Shown here one piece after another: positions 8,854-18,061 of a stretch of DNA of 64,000 nucleotides (the first letter of the stretch is position 1; each line of letters opens with the position of its first letter). Where the stretch lies: assembly GCF_030815095.1 (NCBI RefSeq), contig NZ_JAUSWF010000001.1:248001-312000 (forward strand), in the 5' to 3' direction. Source of the DNA: Aedoeadaptatus ivorii. Lineage in GTDB: Bacteria > Bacillota > Clostridia > Tissierellales > Peptoniphilaceae. The notes under the pieces were generated by a model. It did no database searches. It was not told the origin of the DNA and worked only from the letters and a program-made list of their open reading frames with translations. The position numbers were made by a program, and so were the translations under genes.

Positions 8854-10175
8854 AAAATGTTTCAATCGTAACCTTGGGGTGCTCTAAAAATGACGTCGAC
8901 TCCGGCCAAATGCGCGGCGTCTTGGATCCATCCCGATTTCAGTTTACCGACGACGTATATGAAGCGGAAGTGATCGTGGTCAACACCTGCGGTTTTATCG
9001 ACGCCGCAAAAGAGGAGTCCATCGATACGATACTGGATTTGGCGCAACTGAAAGATACGGGAAAATTAGAGACTTTGCTCCTCGCCGGCTGTCTCGCCCA
9101 GCGCTATCCCGAAGAACTTTTGGAGAGCATACCCGAAGCCGACGGCATCTTGGGGCCCGGTCATATTCGCTCTTTGAATGAAGCCATCGAAGAAGCAGAA
9201 AGCGGCGATAAGCCCGTGTTCACTCAATCCCTTTCCAATGCCTATATCGAGGGCATGGTACGGGAAAATGTATCGATTACGGAATACGTAAAGATTTCCG
9301 AAGGCTGTAACAATCGATGCAGCTACTGTATTATTCCCTATCTGAAAGGGAACCATCGCAGCCGAAAAAAAGAGGAGATTCTCGAAGAAGTCAATATGCT
9401 GGTCGCAGAAGGTGCGCGCGAGATCATCTTGATCGGACAAAACACGACCGATTACGGAATCGACCTCTACGGTCGATACGCCCTCGCCAAGCTGGTGGAG
9501 GCGCTGTCTACGATCGACGGTCTCCGTTGGATCCGCATCCTCTACGCCTATCCGGACCACTTCGATGCCGATTTGATCCGACAGATGCGCGACAATCCCA
9601 AAGTGCTTCCCTATGTAGACATCCCCCTGCAGCACATCTCCGATTCGGTGCTTCAGCGCATGCACCGAAAGGTCGACCGGGCGCAGATCGAAAACTTATT
9701 CGCGACTTTGCGCGAAGAGATTCCGGACATCGCCATTCGCACTACATTTCTCTTGGGCTTTCCCGGAGAGACGGAGGCGGATTTTGAAACGCTATTGAAT
9801 TTCATCGAGCGTCATCCTTTCGAACGGGCGGGGGCATTTACCTATTCCCGCGAAGAGGGAACGCCGGCTGCCGAATACGCAGATCAAGTACCGGAGTCGA
9901 TCAAAGAAGATAGACACCGCCGCTTTATGGAAAAACAGATGGAGATTTCAGAAAACCGTATGGCGCGTCTGATCGGAAAAACGCTCACGGTACTGATTAC
10001 GGAATGCGGGGAAGGGGAGTATATCGGCAGATCCTATTTAGACGCACCGGATATCGACGGCATCGTCGTCGTCCAAAGCGACGTCGTGCTGCGGGAAGGA
10101 GACTTTGTGAAAGTTCGCATTACAGACGCATCGAGTTACGACCTGGGCGGTGAATATCTTGAACATTGCGAATAA
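8850..10175 (+). CDS. rimO: Ribosomal protein S12 methylthiotransferase RimO
   Basis: A 441-residue radical-SAM enzyme that methylthiolates an aspartate of ribosomal protein S12. The N-terminal UPF0004 domain begins VSIVTLGCSKNDVDSGQM, with further cluster cysteines in VVNTCGF and LAGCLAQRYPEEL; the radical-SAM triad is CNNRCSYCIIP near residue 154; a C-terminal TRAM domain follows. The CSKN opening and the order ftsK-rimO-pgsA fit RimO, while the MiaB homologue is encoded separately at 27194-28570. It overlaps both ftsK and pgsA, so these are translationally coupled. Confidence 0.94.
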   Translation: MKNVSIVTLGCSKNDVDSGQMRGVLDPSRFQFTDDVYEAEVIVVNTCGFIDAAKEESIDTILDLAQLKDTGKLETLLLAGCLAQRYPEELLESIPEADGILGPGHIRSLNEAIEEAESGDKPVFTQSLSNAYIEGMVRENVSITEYVKISEGCNNRCSYCIIPYLKGNHRSRKKEEILEEVNMLVAEGAREIILIGQNTTDYGIDLYGRYALAKLVEALSTIDGLRWIRILYAYPDHFDADLIRQMRDNPKVLPYVDIPLQHISDSVLQRMHRKVDRAQIENLFATLREEIPDIAIRTTFLLGFPGETEADFETLLNFIERHPFERAGAFTYSREEGTPAAEYADQVPESIKEDRHRRFMEKQMEISENRMARLIGKTLTVLITECGEGEYIGRSYLDAPDIDGIVVVQSDVVLREGDFVKVRITDASSYDLGGEYLEHCE

Positions 10176-10692
10176 GCTCACGATGCTGCGCATTCTGATG
10201 GTGCCGCTCTTTGTCCTATTGATGCTCTTAAAGACGCAGGAAATGCGCTATATCGGCGCGGCGGTTTTTGTGGTCGCCGCATTTACAGATTTTCTCGACG
10301 GATACTTGGCGCGAAAGTACGATCTCGTCACCACTTTCGGGAAATTTCTCGATCCTCTTGCGGATAAGATTCTCACGATTTCCGCCTTTATCCTCTTGGT
10401 GGAATTCGGCGTCATTCCCGCCTGGGGGGTGATCGTCATCGTAGCGCGCGAGTTGGCGATCACCGGATTTCGGGTTATCGCAGCCTCTGAAAATGTAACC
10501 ATTGCCGCGAGCGGATTCGGAAAGATCAAGACCATCAGTCAACTCTTGTGTCTGATCGCTTTGTTATTTGCGCCCGCCATTCCCGAATCTATCGGTATTG
10601 TACTCTTTTATATCGCCGTCATTCTTACCGTTCTAAGCGGAATAGATTATTTGGTGAAGAATAAAGACCTTTTGGATTTGAAAAATATTTAG
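10159..10692 (+). CDS. pgsA: CDP-diacylglycerol-glycerol-3-phosphate 3-phosphatidyltransferase
   Basis: About 177 residues of integral membrane protein making phosphatidylglycerol phosphate. The CDP-alcohol phosphotransferase signature D-x2-DG-x2-AR-x8-G-x3-D-x3-D is intact from DFLDGYLARKYD to FLDPLADK. TTG at 10159 is preferred: GGGCGG is 8 bases upstream and the product begins MNIANKLTMLRI, the usual PgsA opening. A GTG at 10150 in frame would add three residues without a binding site. It overlaps the rimO stop and is followed 8 bases later by cinA. Confidence 0.93.
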   Translation: MNIANKLTMLRILMVPLFVLLMLLKTQEMRYIGAAVFVVAAFTDFLDGYLARKYDLVTTFGKFLDPLADKILTISAFILLVEFGVIPAWGVIVIVARELAITGFRVIAASENVTIAASGFGKIKTISQLLCLIALLFAPAIPESIGIVLFYIAVILTVLSGIDYLVKNKDLLDLKNI

Positions 10693-10700
10693 GAGAAATT

Positions 10701-11957
10701 ATGATTTCTGAAATCATCACCATAGGTACGGAGATCCTTATCGGTTCTATTTTGAACACAAACGGTCCCTATCTGTCGCGAAAACTGACGGATTTCGGCT
10801 ACGACGTCTTCTACCACGCATCGGTACGCGACCGCTATGAAGACATTCGCGATGCCATTGAAACGGCTCTTACGCGAAGCGATCTGATCTTTTTATGCGG
10901 CGGCTTAGGGCCCACCCAGGACGATATGACCAAACAGGCACTGGCCCACGCACTGAATATCGATCTGTACTTCGACGAAGAGGAATGGCGAAATATCAGA
11001 GACATCGCCATGGCCCATGCGCGGACGATCACCGACAACAACAAAAGACAGGCGGAATTTCCGAAAGGCGCCGTCGTCATTCCCAACGACAAGGGAACCG
11101 CGCCGGGATGTAAGCTGAATTACGGAGAGAAAGTCTTTTATCTTCTTCCGGGTCCTCCCAGAGAATTTGAACCCATGGTGGATTTGATCATCGATCGCTA
11201 TTTGGAAAAGACCACCGGCGAAAACTTTATCGAGAGCCTTCGCCTGGTGAATATCGGCGAGTCCAATTGCGAAGATATTTTCCGCAAGGAAAAGATCGAA
11301 AACGACATCGTCCAAATCAATACCTTTGCCAAGACCGGCGAGGTCGAGATTAAGATCATGGCACACTCCGAAGGGGAAGAAGACTACGAAGAGACCAAAC
11401 GCGCTTTTGACGAAGCCGTAGAAAAAGTAAAATCCCTATTTGCCTACCACATTTACGGCAATGGCGAAAAGAATCTCTTCGAAACGCTGGTGCAATATTT
11501 GGCATCCCGCAATATGACGATTTCCTTTGCCGAATCCGTAACCGGCGGACTATTGGCGCATATGATCACTTCGGTGCCGGGAAGTGCCGATGTCATAAAA
11601 GAGAGCTATATTACCTACAGCGATCAGGCGAAAATCGCCCTACTCGACGTTTCCGCCGATACCATTCTCGACAAGGGCGTCGTCTCTTCCGAAGTGGCGG
11701 CCGAGATGAGCCGAGGGCTTTATGCGCGTACAAAGGCGACATTTTGTATCTCTACCACGGGAGAAGCGGGCCCGGATACCGCGACGGATCGCGAAGCGGG
11801 CACCGTCTGCTATTCGATTCGAAAAAACGGCAGGGAAGTCGATGCGGAGGAAAAGATCTTCCGCGGCGATCGCAATACCATTCAATTTCGCAGTGCGAAG
11901 AATATCCTCGCGACAGTTTTGTTACAAGAATTAGGAGGGGAATATGGACGAGAGTAA
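10701..11957 (+). CDS. cinA: CinA-like competence/damage-inducible protein
   Basis: A 418-residue protein with an N-terminal MoCF-biosynthesis-like domain (EIITIGTEILIGSI, then LIFLCGGLGPTQDDMT) and a C-terminal CinA/PncC domain (ISFAESVTGGLLAHMIT, GEAGPDTATDREAGTV). The family includes ADP-ribose pyrophosphatase and NMN deamidase activities. It sits immediately before recA, the arrangement behind the cinA-recA operons of streptococci and clostridia, and overlaps recA by 14 bases. RBS AGGAGAAATT precedes the ATG. No truncation is visible. Confidence 0.92.
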   Translation: MISEIITIGTEILIGSILNTNGPYLSRKLTDFGYDVFYHASVRDRYEDIRDAIETALTRSDLIFLCGGLGPTQDDMTKQALAHALNIDLYFDEEEWRNIRDIAMAHARTITDNNKRQAEFPKGAVVIPNDKGTAPGCKLNYGEKVFYLLPGPPREFEPMVDLIIDRYLEKTTGENFIESLRLVNIGESNCEDIFRKEKIENDIVQINTFAKTGEVEIKIMAHSEGEEDYEETKRAFDEAVEKVKSLFAYHIYGNGEKNLFETLVQYLASRNMTISFAESVTGGLLAHMITSVPGSADVIKESYITYSDQAKIALLDVSADTILDKGVVSSEVAAEMSRGLYARTKATFCISTTGEAGPDTATDREAGTVCYSIRKNGREVDAEEKIFRGDRNTIQFRSAKNILATVLLQELGGEYGRE

Positions 11958-12981
11958 GAGAAGGGCGCTGGACGATGCCATCGCCAAGATCGAAAAAGAG
12001 TACGGAAAAGGCGCCATTATGCGCTTGGGAGAAAATGTCAATCTAAACATCGAGGCCATACCCACCGGCTCTTTGAGTTTGGACATCGCCCTGGGCGTCG
12101 GCGGCATTCCCCGCGGCCGGATTATCGAAATCTACGGACCGGAATCTTCGGGCAAGACGACCATTGCCCTGCATATGATCGCCGAGGCACAAAAATTGGG
12201 CGGTACCGCCGCGTTTATCGACGCAGAGCACGCCTTGGATCCCGCTTATAGCAAGGCGCTGGGCGTAGACATCGAAAACCTGATTATCTCTCAGCCCGAT
12301 ACCGGAGAACAGGCGCTGGAAATCACCGAGAGTCTGGTTCGCAGCAATGCGGTAGACCTCATCGTCGTCGACTCCGTCGCTGCATTGGTTCCAAAGGCGG
12401 AGATCGAAGGAGAGATGGGCGACAGCCATATGGGTCTGCAGGCACGACTGATGAGCCAAGGCCTCAGAAAGCTCACCGGCGCCATCAGCAAGTCCAAGTC
12501 TTCGGTGATCTTTATCAACCAGTTGCGCGAGAAGATCGGCGTCATGTTCGGCAATCCCGAGACGACCACCGGCGGGCGCGCATTGAAGTTCTTTACTTCG
12601 GTGCGGATGGACATTCGCCGCATAGACAGCATTAAGCGCGGAGACGAAATTATCGGAAACCGCGTGCGCGTAAAGGTCGTAAAAAACAAGGTAGCGCCGC
12701 CCTTTAAGCAAGCGGAATTCGACATTATGTACGGCGAGGGAATCTCCAAGGTCGGAAGCATCCTTGATGCAGCGGTCGCCAGCGGCATCGTAGACAAATC
12801 CGGATCCTGGTTCAGTTATGGCGATGTAAAGATCGCTCAGGGGCGAGAAAATTCAAAGAAGTATTTAGAAGAGAATCCGGATCTATTGGCGGAAATCGAG
12901 GGAAAAGTACGCGAATATTACCGTCCCGAAAGCCAAAAGGATCAATCGACAGAGGATACGGAGAAGACACAGGGGGAATGA
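11944..12981 (+). CDS. recA: Recombinase RecA
   Basis: 345 residues, normal RecA length. It forms filaments on single-stranded DNA for strand exchange and stimulates LexA self-cleavage. Walker A is GPESSGKTTIALH near residue 65, followed by FIDAEHALDPAYSKALGV, the Walker B strand LIVVDSVAALVPKAEIEGEM and the L2 loop region FGNPETTTGGRALKF. The ATG lies 5 bases after AGGAGGGG. No LexA-like box is visible directly upstream, because the 5' region is inside cinA; expression from the cinA operon is likely. Confidence 0.98.
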   Translation: MDESKRRALDDAIAKIEKEYGKGAIMRLGENVNLNIEAIPTGSLSLDIALGVGGIPRGRIIEIYGPESSGKTTIALHMIAEAQKLGGTAAFIDAEHALDPAYSKALGVDIENLIISQPDTGEQALEITESLVRSNAVDLIVVDSVAALVPKAEIEGEMGDSHMGLQARLMSQGLRKLTGAISKSKSSVIFINQLREKIGVMFGNPETTTGGRALKFFTSVRMDIRRIDSIKRGDEIIGNRVRVKVVKNKVAPPFKQAEFDIMYGEGISKVGSILDAAVASGIVDKSGSWFSYGDVKIAQGRENSKKYLEENPDLLAEIEGKVREYYRPESQKDQSTEDTEKTQGE

Positions 12982-12985
12982 TCGA

Positions 12986-13963
12986 TTGAAGTTCCTTTAC
13001 TTCACCGACAGCCATATTCGAGGAACGAATCCGAAATCGAGAACGGATTCGTTTTTCGATACGGTAAAAACAAAACTCGAAGAAGTGCGATCTCTTACAC
13101 AACGGCACCAAATCGATTATGTGCTCCACGGCGGCGATCTGTTCGACAGACCGGACACATCGCTTTCGGTCATTCACGAGATCGCACCGCTTTTACAGTC
13201 GATCCCCGCTCCGATACTGGCGATCAGCGGGAATCACGACATTTACGGACACAATCCCATAACGCTGCCGCGCACCGTGATGGGGCTTTTGGACGCATTG
13301 GGGATTGTCACGGTCATTAATGGCAAAACAATGCTCTTACAAAAAGACGACACCGTCGTCCAGCTCACCGGCGCGCCCTATATCTACGGCATCGACCGGG
13401 AAGAACACAGAAATTTATATTTTGTCAAAGAAAAAGATCCGCGTGCGGATTTTGCCATTCACCTGGTGCATGGATTTTTGATGCCCAAAAAATTTCCCTT
13501 AATCGCCCATACCCGCGTAGAAGAAGTCGCCGATACGGCGGCGGACCTGACGATCAGCGGGCACTATCACGACGGTTTTCCGCTGATGGAAATCGGCGAT
13601 AAAAAATTTATCAACCCCGGCGCCATGGTGCGCATTTCGAATACTTTGACGGAACTGAAGAGAAAGCCGAAGGTTCTCTTGATCGATGTCGAAAAGAGCG
13701 ACTGCGAGATTCGAGAGTACCCATTACAATCCGCCTTGCCCGGCGAGGAGGTGCTCGACCGTAAGGAAATCGAGATGCATAAATTCAAGCGAAGAGAGCT
13801 CGCCGAATTCAAGGAGTCCATCGAGAGGACGGGGAATTTCGAACGCATCCACTTTATGGAGGTCATTACGGATATTGCGGAAAACGAAAAACTTGATCCC
13901 GCCGTCAAACGAGAAGCCCTACAGCGGATCGCAAAGGTTGAAGAGAGTAGGGGAGGACTATGA
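12986..13963 (+). CDS. Mre11/SbcD-like metallophosphoesterase nuclease
   Basis: A 325-residue calcineurin-like phosphoesterase. Metal-binding motifs are complete and in order: FTDSHIRG (D-x-H) at residues 7-14, HGGDLFD, SGNHD, LVHGF and ISGHYHDG (GHxH). This is the pattern of Mre11/SbcD and phage T4 gp47. It is shorter than typical SbcD (about 390). The TTG start at 12986 lies 9 bases after GGGGG. Its last 4 bases overlap the ATG of the ATPase N-half, so the two are translationally coupled and presumably form a nuclease-ATPase complex. It is not given a symbol because it is distant from classical SbcD. Confidence 0.85.
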   Translation: MKFLYFTDSHIRGTNPKSRTDSFFDTVKTKLEEVRSLTQRHQIDYVLHGGDLFDRPDTSLSVIHEIAPLLQSIPAPILAISGNHDIYGHNPITLPRTVMGLLDALGIVTVINGKTMLLQKDDTVVQLTGAPYIYGIDREEHRNLYFVKEKDPRADFAIHLVHGFLMPKKFPLIAHTRVEEVADTAADLTISGHYHDGFPLMEIGDKKFINPGAMVRISNTLTELKRKPKVLLIDVEKSDCEIREYPLQSALPGEEVLDRKEIEMHKFKRRELAEFKESIERTGNFERIHFMEVITDIAENEKLDPAVKREALQRIAKVEESRGGL

Positions 13964-15399
13964 AATATATAGAACAGATCGATCTGGTCAATTTTCAGTC
14001 CCACGAACGGACGAGCCTAACACTGTCTCCCGGCGTCAATGTAATCGTCGGGCCTTCCGACAGCGGGAAGACCTCGATTCTTCGCGCTCTGCGGTGGTGC
14101 CTGTTTAACGAGCCCGCCGGCGTAGAGTTCGTGCGAGAAGGAGAGACCGAGGTATCGGTGACCGTGCGCTTTCGCGACGGCATTGCCGTAACGCGCCGGC
14201 GCACCAAGTCCAAGAATCAATACGTTTTAAAAGACCAAGAAGGCGAAGAGACCGTGTTCGAAGGCTTCGGAAAAAACGTACCGGAGGAAGTGGAAGATGC
14301 CTTGGGGATCCGAAAAGTATTTTTGGACGATAAAAAGGCATTTCCCCTAAATTTTTCCGACCAACTGGACGGTCCGTTTCTGCTTCAGGAAACAGATGCC
14401 TATAAAGCGCAGGCCATCGGACGCATGGTCGGGATCGATATACTGGATGAAGCCATGCGCGACGCCCAAAGGGATGTCAAGCAACTGGGCCTGGAAAAAT
14501 CCGTGGCGGAACGCGATTTGGAAGCGCTATCCGAGGAAGAAAAAACGTTTTCGTACTTAGAAGGATGGATCGACAAACGAGAACAGCTAAAGCGTGTAAT
14601 CGCCTCAATCGATGCCCTCTTGCAAAAAGAAGAAAAGCTGCGAGACATGGTGGTAACCGCACAGAGGATCCGAGCAGAAAAGGCACGGGTCTCGCAAATC
14701 CTTGCAGATAGCGCGGGCGTCGATGCCGCCGGCGAGAAACTGCATACGATCCGCGAACAATTTTATCGCTACGACAAATACCATGGGCTGTCCGTTCGCC
14801 GCACAAAAAACATTGCCGAGAAATCAAAAACGAAGAATATTTTGGCAACATTTCGGGACTTCGATCGGTTTACGGATGCCCTGAACCGATTGTCTTCCGC
14901 CTATACTCGCTACCGAAAAATCTTGCCGTATCGCGAACGCAGCCGCGCTCTTACATTGGAAAAAGCAAATTTGAAGCGAATCCTTTCCGATGCCGAGCGC
15001 CTGGAACGCATACCTGCAAATCGCATCAACGAGTTATACGGCCGATTGCTCGAGCTTAAGTCGCTTCAAAGCGCCAAAGCGGATATAGCGGATCGCATAG
15101 AGCGGGGAAAGGCATTTCTAGAGGGCTTCTCGACGATCGATTCTGCAGGGGAACGAAGAGATCTACTCATAAAAAAACACCAGGCGTTTATGCGGCGCCT
15201 GGCCATGCTCGAGGAAAAAGAGTCTTTAAACCGTCAACGAAAGATCGTGCAAGCACAGTATGACCAGGCCAAAAGCGACCTCTCTGCAAACAAAGCGGCC
15301 TATCTGGAAGCGCTGAAACACGTAGGCCGTTGCCCTTTGTGTCGCCAAACGATCGACGAAGAATCGCTTCGGGAAATCAGCTTGGCATTGGAGGAATAA
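13960..15399 (+). CDS. Rad50/SbcC-like ATPase, N-terminal half ending in a zinc-hook CxxC
   Basis: 479 residues. The head opens MKYIEQIDLVNFQSHERT with Walker A GPSDSGKTS at residues 31-39. Long coiled-coil-like sequence runs from about 165 to 455, and a CPLC motif (Cys458, Cys461) close to the C-terminus resembles the Rad50 zinc hook. No Walker B or signature is present: those occur in the separate gene at 15637-16320. In canonical Rad50/SbcC all these lie in one chain. It follows the Mre11-like gene with a 4-base overlap and precedes the 78-residue gene by one base. Confidence 0.85.
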   Translation: MKYIEQIDLVNFQSHERTSLTLSPGVNVIVGPSDSGKTSILRALRWCLFNEPAGVEFVREGETEVSVTVRFRDGIAVTRRRTKSKNQYVLKDQEGEETVFEGFGKNVPEEVEDALGIRKVFLDDKKAFPLNFSDQLDGPFLLQETDAYKAQAIGRMVGIDILDEAMRDAQRDVKQLGLEKSVAERDLEALSEEEKTFSYLEGWIDKREQLKRVIASIDALLQKEEKLRDMVVTAQRIRAEKARVSQILADSAGVDAAGEKLHTIREQFYRYDKYHGLSVRRTKNIAEKSKTKNILATFRDFDRFTDALNRLSSAYTRYRKILPYRERSRALTLEKANLKRILSDAERLERIPANRINELYGRLLELKSLQSAKADIADRIERGKAFLEGFSTIDSAGERRDLLIKKHQAFMRRLAMLEEKESLNRQRKIVQAQYDQAKSDLSANKAAYLEALKHVGRCPLCRQTIDEESLREISLALEE

Positions 15400-15400
15400 T

Positions 15401-15637
15401 ATGGATTTTGAACAACAAATCAATGAACTCAACCGCCGATATGAACGGGCGAAAGACGTAAGAAATCGCGCACTATGGCGCATGGAAGAATTGGAAAAAG
15501 AAGAAAAGGAACTCAACGAAAGAATACTCGCCGACGGATTGGACCCGAACACCTTAGAGAGCGACATTGAAACGATTCAGGCAGAAATCGAAACGCTGCT
15601 CAAAGAAGCGGAAGCATTGCTGCCGGAGGACCGGTAA
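15401..15637 (+). CDS. Small coiled-coil protein in the Rad50-like cassette
   Basis: 78 residues, highly charged, rich in Glu, Leu and Arg, with heptad-like spacing over almost the whole length (FEQQINELNRRYERAKDV, then ELEKEEKELNERIL). No family is recognised. The ATG has its own ribosome binding site (GGAGG, 8 bases upstream) and lies one base after the N-half stop, in a different frame; its stop overlaps the next ATG. It could be a third subunit or a relic of the returning coiled-coil arm of a Rad50-like protein. Confidence 0.75.
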   Translation: MDFEQQINELNRRYERAKDVRNRALWRMEELEKEEKELNERILADGLDPNTLESDIETIQAEIETLLKEAEALLPEDR

Positions 15638-16320
15638 TGGACCCGAAACAAGCGCAGACCCTCGACAAAATCCGCTCACGTGCCGAGGCATTTTCGACAA
15701 AAGTCGATCGGGAGCAGGGAAAGCGCGAGTCCGTTCGCGAACAGATGCGACAAAAAGAAACGCATATCAAGGAAATCGAAGCGCAAGAAAAGCTGTTAAA
15801 CGGCGTCGTCTTTTTGCTGCAAAAGGCAGCGGACTACTCTCGCATCCAGGCAAAACACCAGATCGAAGACATCGTCACGCAGTCAATTGCCTATATTATG
15901 CAAAACAGCTCCCAATTTACAGTAGAGCTCTCGCAGAGTCGAAATCTGCCGGTGGCCGAATTCTTTGTCGAATCGGATTATGGCGATTATAAAGTCAAGA
16001 CAAAGCCCGAACTCAGTCGCGGCGGCGGCGTGGTAGATATCGTTTCACTGGCGCTGCGCATCGCTTTTTTGGAGAATCACCGACCGAAGATTCAGGGCCC
16101 CCTCTTTCTCGACGAGCCGGGAAAGCACATTAGCGATGAATACATTTTCAATATGGGAGAGTTTTTAAAGGAATCTTCCCGTCTTTTCGTGCGGCAAGTC
16201 CTTATGGTCACCCATAATGAACACCTGACGAATATCTGCGACAAAGCGTTTCGCGTCGAAATTCGAAACGGTAAGAGCACGGTGTATGAGGTGATCGACG
16301 ATGAAAAAGAGATGGCTTGA
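15637..16320 (+). CDS. Rad50/SbcC-like ATPase, C-terminal half
   Basis: 227 residues. A short coiled-coil-like N-terminus (about 1-55) leads to the C-terminal half of an SMC/Rad50 head: a signature-like LSRGGGVVDIVSLALR at residues 126-141, Walker B with catalytic Glu in GPLFLDEPGKHIS (154-166) and an H-loop-like VTHNEH (191-196). It has no Walker A. Its own GGAGG lies before the ATG. Together with 13960-15399 it would reconstitute one composite ABC ATPase. The signature has Gly-rich SRGGG rather than SGGE, yet its placement is right. Confidence 0.83.
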   Translation: MDPKQAQTLDKIRSRAEAFSTKVDREQGKRESVREQMRQKETHIKEIEAQEKLLNGVVFLLQKAADYSRIQAKHQIEDIVTQSIAYIMQNSSQFTVELSQSRNLPVAEFFVESDYGDYKVKTKPELSRGGGVVDIVSLALRIAFLENHRPKIQGPLFLDEPGKHISDEYIFNMGEFLKESSRLFVRQVLMVTHNEHLTNICDKAFRVEIRNGKSTVYEVIDDEKEMA

Positions 16321-16350
16321 GAATTGAACAAGGTCATCCGCTCCATTGTA

Positions 16351-16359
16351 TGGTATAAT
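16351..16359 (+). promoter_or_regulatory. Extended -10 promoter for rny
   Basis: TGGTATAAT (TGn plus perfect TATAAT) at 16351-16359 lies in the 94-base gap between the Rad50-like cassette and the rny start. No good -35 is present at 17 bases, which is usual for extended -10 promoters. The leader would be about 50 nt and holds AGGAGG at 16401-16406. Confidence 0.55.
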
Positions 16360-16414
16360 GTTTTCATGGTTTATACCATTTGAAACTTGAAAACTGAATA
16401 AGGAGGTGTTCCAT

Positions 16415-17959
16415 TTGCCGGAAATTGTCATTTCAATTCTCGTGGCATTGTTTATTGGAATCCTCGGGGTAGCTATTGGTTATTTCGTACGTAAGAATTT
16501 AGCGGAAGGAAAGTTAAATCGAGCTGAAGAATTAGCCAAGAATATCATTATTGATGCGGAACGTGAAGCCGAGAACAATAAACGGGACGTGATGCTCCAT
16601 GCGAAGGAAGAGATCCATCGCCTGAGAGACAGCGTGCAACAGGAAAATAATGCTAGAAAAACGGAGCTGCAGAAACTCGAAGAGCGTCTTTTGTCTAAGG
16701 AAAATATCTTGGATTCCAAGAGCCTGACCTTAGAAAAAAAGGAGGCCCAAATCTTTGAGCAACAGACGCGCATCCAAGAGAAAGAGAATTCCATCGACGC
16801 CTTGATCGAGGAAAAGACGGCAGAAATTCAACGGGTCTCGGGCCTTACCAGAGAAGAAGCCAAACAGCTTCTCCTCAACGAACTGGAAAGCGAATTAACC
16901 CAAGAATCTGCCGTGCGCATTCGCGATTACGAACGCCATGTGAAGGATGAAAGTCGCAAATTGGCACAGGATATCATCGTGCGCACCATTCAGCGCATCG
17001 CCGCCGATCAGGTGGCTGAAACTACGGTATCGGTGGTTACATTGCCCAACGACGAGATGAAGGGCCGCATTATCGGACGGGAAGGACGAAATATTCGCGC
17101 CATAGAGGCCTTGACCGGCGTCGATCTGATTATCGACGATACGCCGGAGGCGGTCGTAATCTCTTCCTTTAATCCCATTCGACGTGAAATCGCCCGTGTC
17201 GCGTTAGAAAAATTGGTCCTCGACGGCAGAATTCATCCCACGCGGATCGAAGAAACCGTCGAAAAAGCCAAGCAGGAAGTCGACGAAATCATCAAAGAAA
17301 GCGGCGAGGAAGCTACATTTGAAGCCGGCGTGCACGGCCTGCACCCGGAACTCGTAAAATACCTGGGGCGTCTGAAGTTCCGTACGAGCTTTGGACAAAA
17401 CTGTCTACAGCATTCCGTCGAGGTTTCTAAGATCGCCGGATATCTGGCCGAGGAGATCGGCATCGACTCCAAATTGGCGAAAAGAGCCGGATTGCTCCAC
17501 GACTTGGGCAAATCTATCGACCACGAAGTCGAAGGCCCCCACGTGGAACTGGGCGTCGAACTCGCCAGAAAATACAAGGAACCGGAAGCCGTCATCAACG
17601 GCATCGAAGCCCATCACGGCGACGTAGAATTCGATTCCTTGGAATCGATTCTCGTGCAAGCGGCCGATGCCATCAGTGCTGCCAGACCGGGCGCCCGAAG
17701 AGAAACCATCGAAACCTATATCAAGCGACTCGAACAATTGGAAGAGATCGCTACGGGTTTCGAAGGCATCGAAAAATCCTTTGCGGTACAAGCGGGCCGA
17801 GAACTTCGCATTATCGTCAAGCCCGAAGAAATCGACGAAGCCCATATGACTTTAACGGCGCGAAAGATCGCCAAGGAAATCGAATCCCAATTGGATTTTC
17901 CCGGACAGATCAAAGTCAACGTCATCCGCGAGACGCGCGCCACGGAATACGCGAAATAA
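16415..17959 (+). CDS. rny: Ribonuclease Y
   Basis: About 514 residues: one N-terminal membrane helix (ISILVALFIGILGVAIGY), a long coiled coil to about residue 190, a KH domain (LPNDEMKGRIIGREGRNIRA) and an HD domain (HSVEVSKIAGYLAEE, then AGLLHDLGKSIDHE). RNase Y is the membrane-anchored endoribonuclease that starts mRNA decay in Firmicutes, partnering PNPase. TTG at 16415 lies 8 bases after AGGAGG and is preferred over the in-frame GTG at 16406 inside that site. A terminator follows directly. Confidence 0.96.
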   Translation: MPEIVISILVALFIGILGVAIGYFVRKNLAEGKLNRAEELAKNIIIDAEREAENNKRDVMLHAKEEIHRLRDSVQQENNARKTELQKLEERLLSKENILDSKSLTLEKKEAQIFEQQTRIQEKENSIDALIEEKTAEIQRVSGLTREEAKQLLLNELESELTQESAVRIRDYERHVKDESRKLAQDIIVRTIQRIAADQVAETTVSVVTLPNDEMKGRIIGREGRNIRAIEALTGVDLIIDDTPEAVVISSFNPIRREIARVALEKLVLDGRIHPTRIEETVEKAKQEVDEIIKESGEEATFEAGVHGLHPELVKYLGRLKFRTSFGQNCLQHSVEVSKIAGYLAEEIGIDSKLAKRAGLLHDLGKSIDHEVEGPHVELGVELARKYKEPEAVINGIEAHHGDVEFDSLESILVQAADAISAARPGARRETIETYIKRLEQLEEIATGFEGIEKSFAVQAGRELRIIVKPEEIDEAHMTLTARKIAKEIESQLDFPGQIKVNVIRETRATEYAK

Positions 17960-17982
17960 AACCTGCCTTTGGCGGGTTTTTT
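17957..17982 (+). terminator. Terminator after rny
   Basis: AAACCTGCC, loop TTT, GGCGGGTT followed by TTTT to 17982. The stem has one T-G wobble. It overlaps the rny stop codon and closes the rny unit before the recombinase gene. Confidence 0.85.
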
Positions 17983-18061
17983 CTATATATGGCATATGGC
18001 AACTGCGCATCTCCTATTCAAATACAGCAAACACCATACTTTCGACGACGGGAGGAATACA

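Noticed and set aside
12972..12985. LexA box before the nuclease cassette or recA
   Set aside because: No CGAAC-N4-GTTCG-like sequence seen; the upstream regions are coding.
13960..16320. Frameshifted single SbcC gene
   Set aside because: Each of the three frames has an ATG and its own GGAGG, coupled by 1-base gaps, and the middle frame is coding-like over its whole length; two separate errors would be needed.
17969..18061. Longer N-terminus for the recombinase from 17969
   Set aside because: It runs through the rny terminator and lacks a binding site; the TTG at 18062 has GGGAGG.
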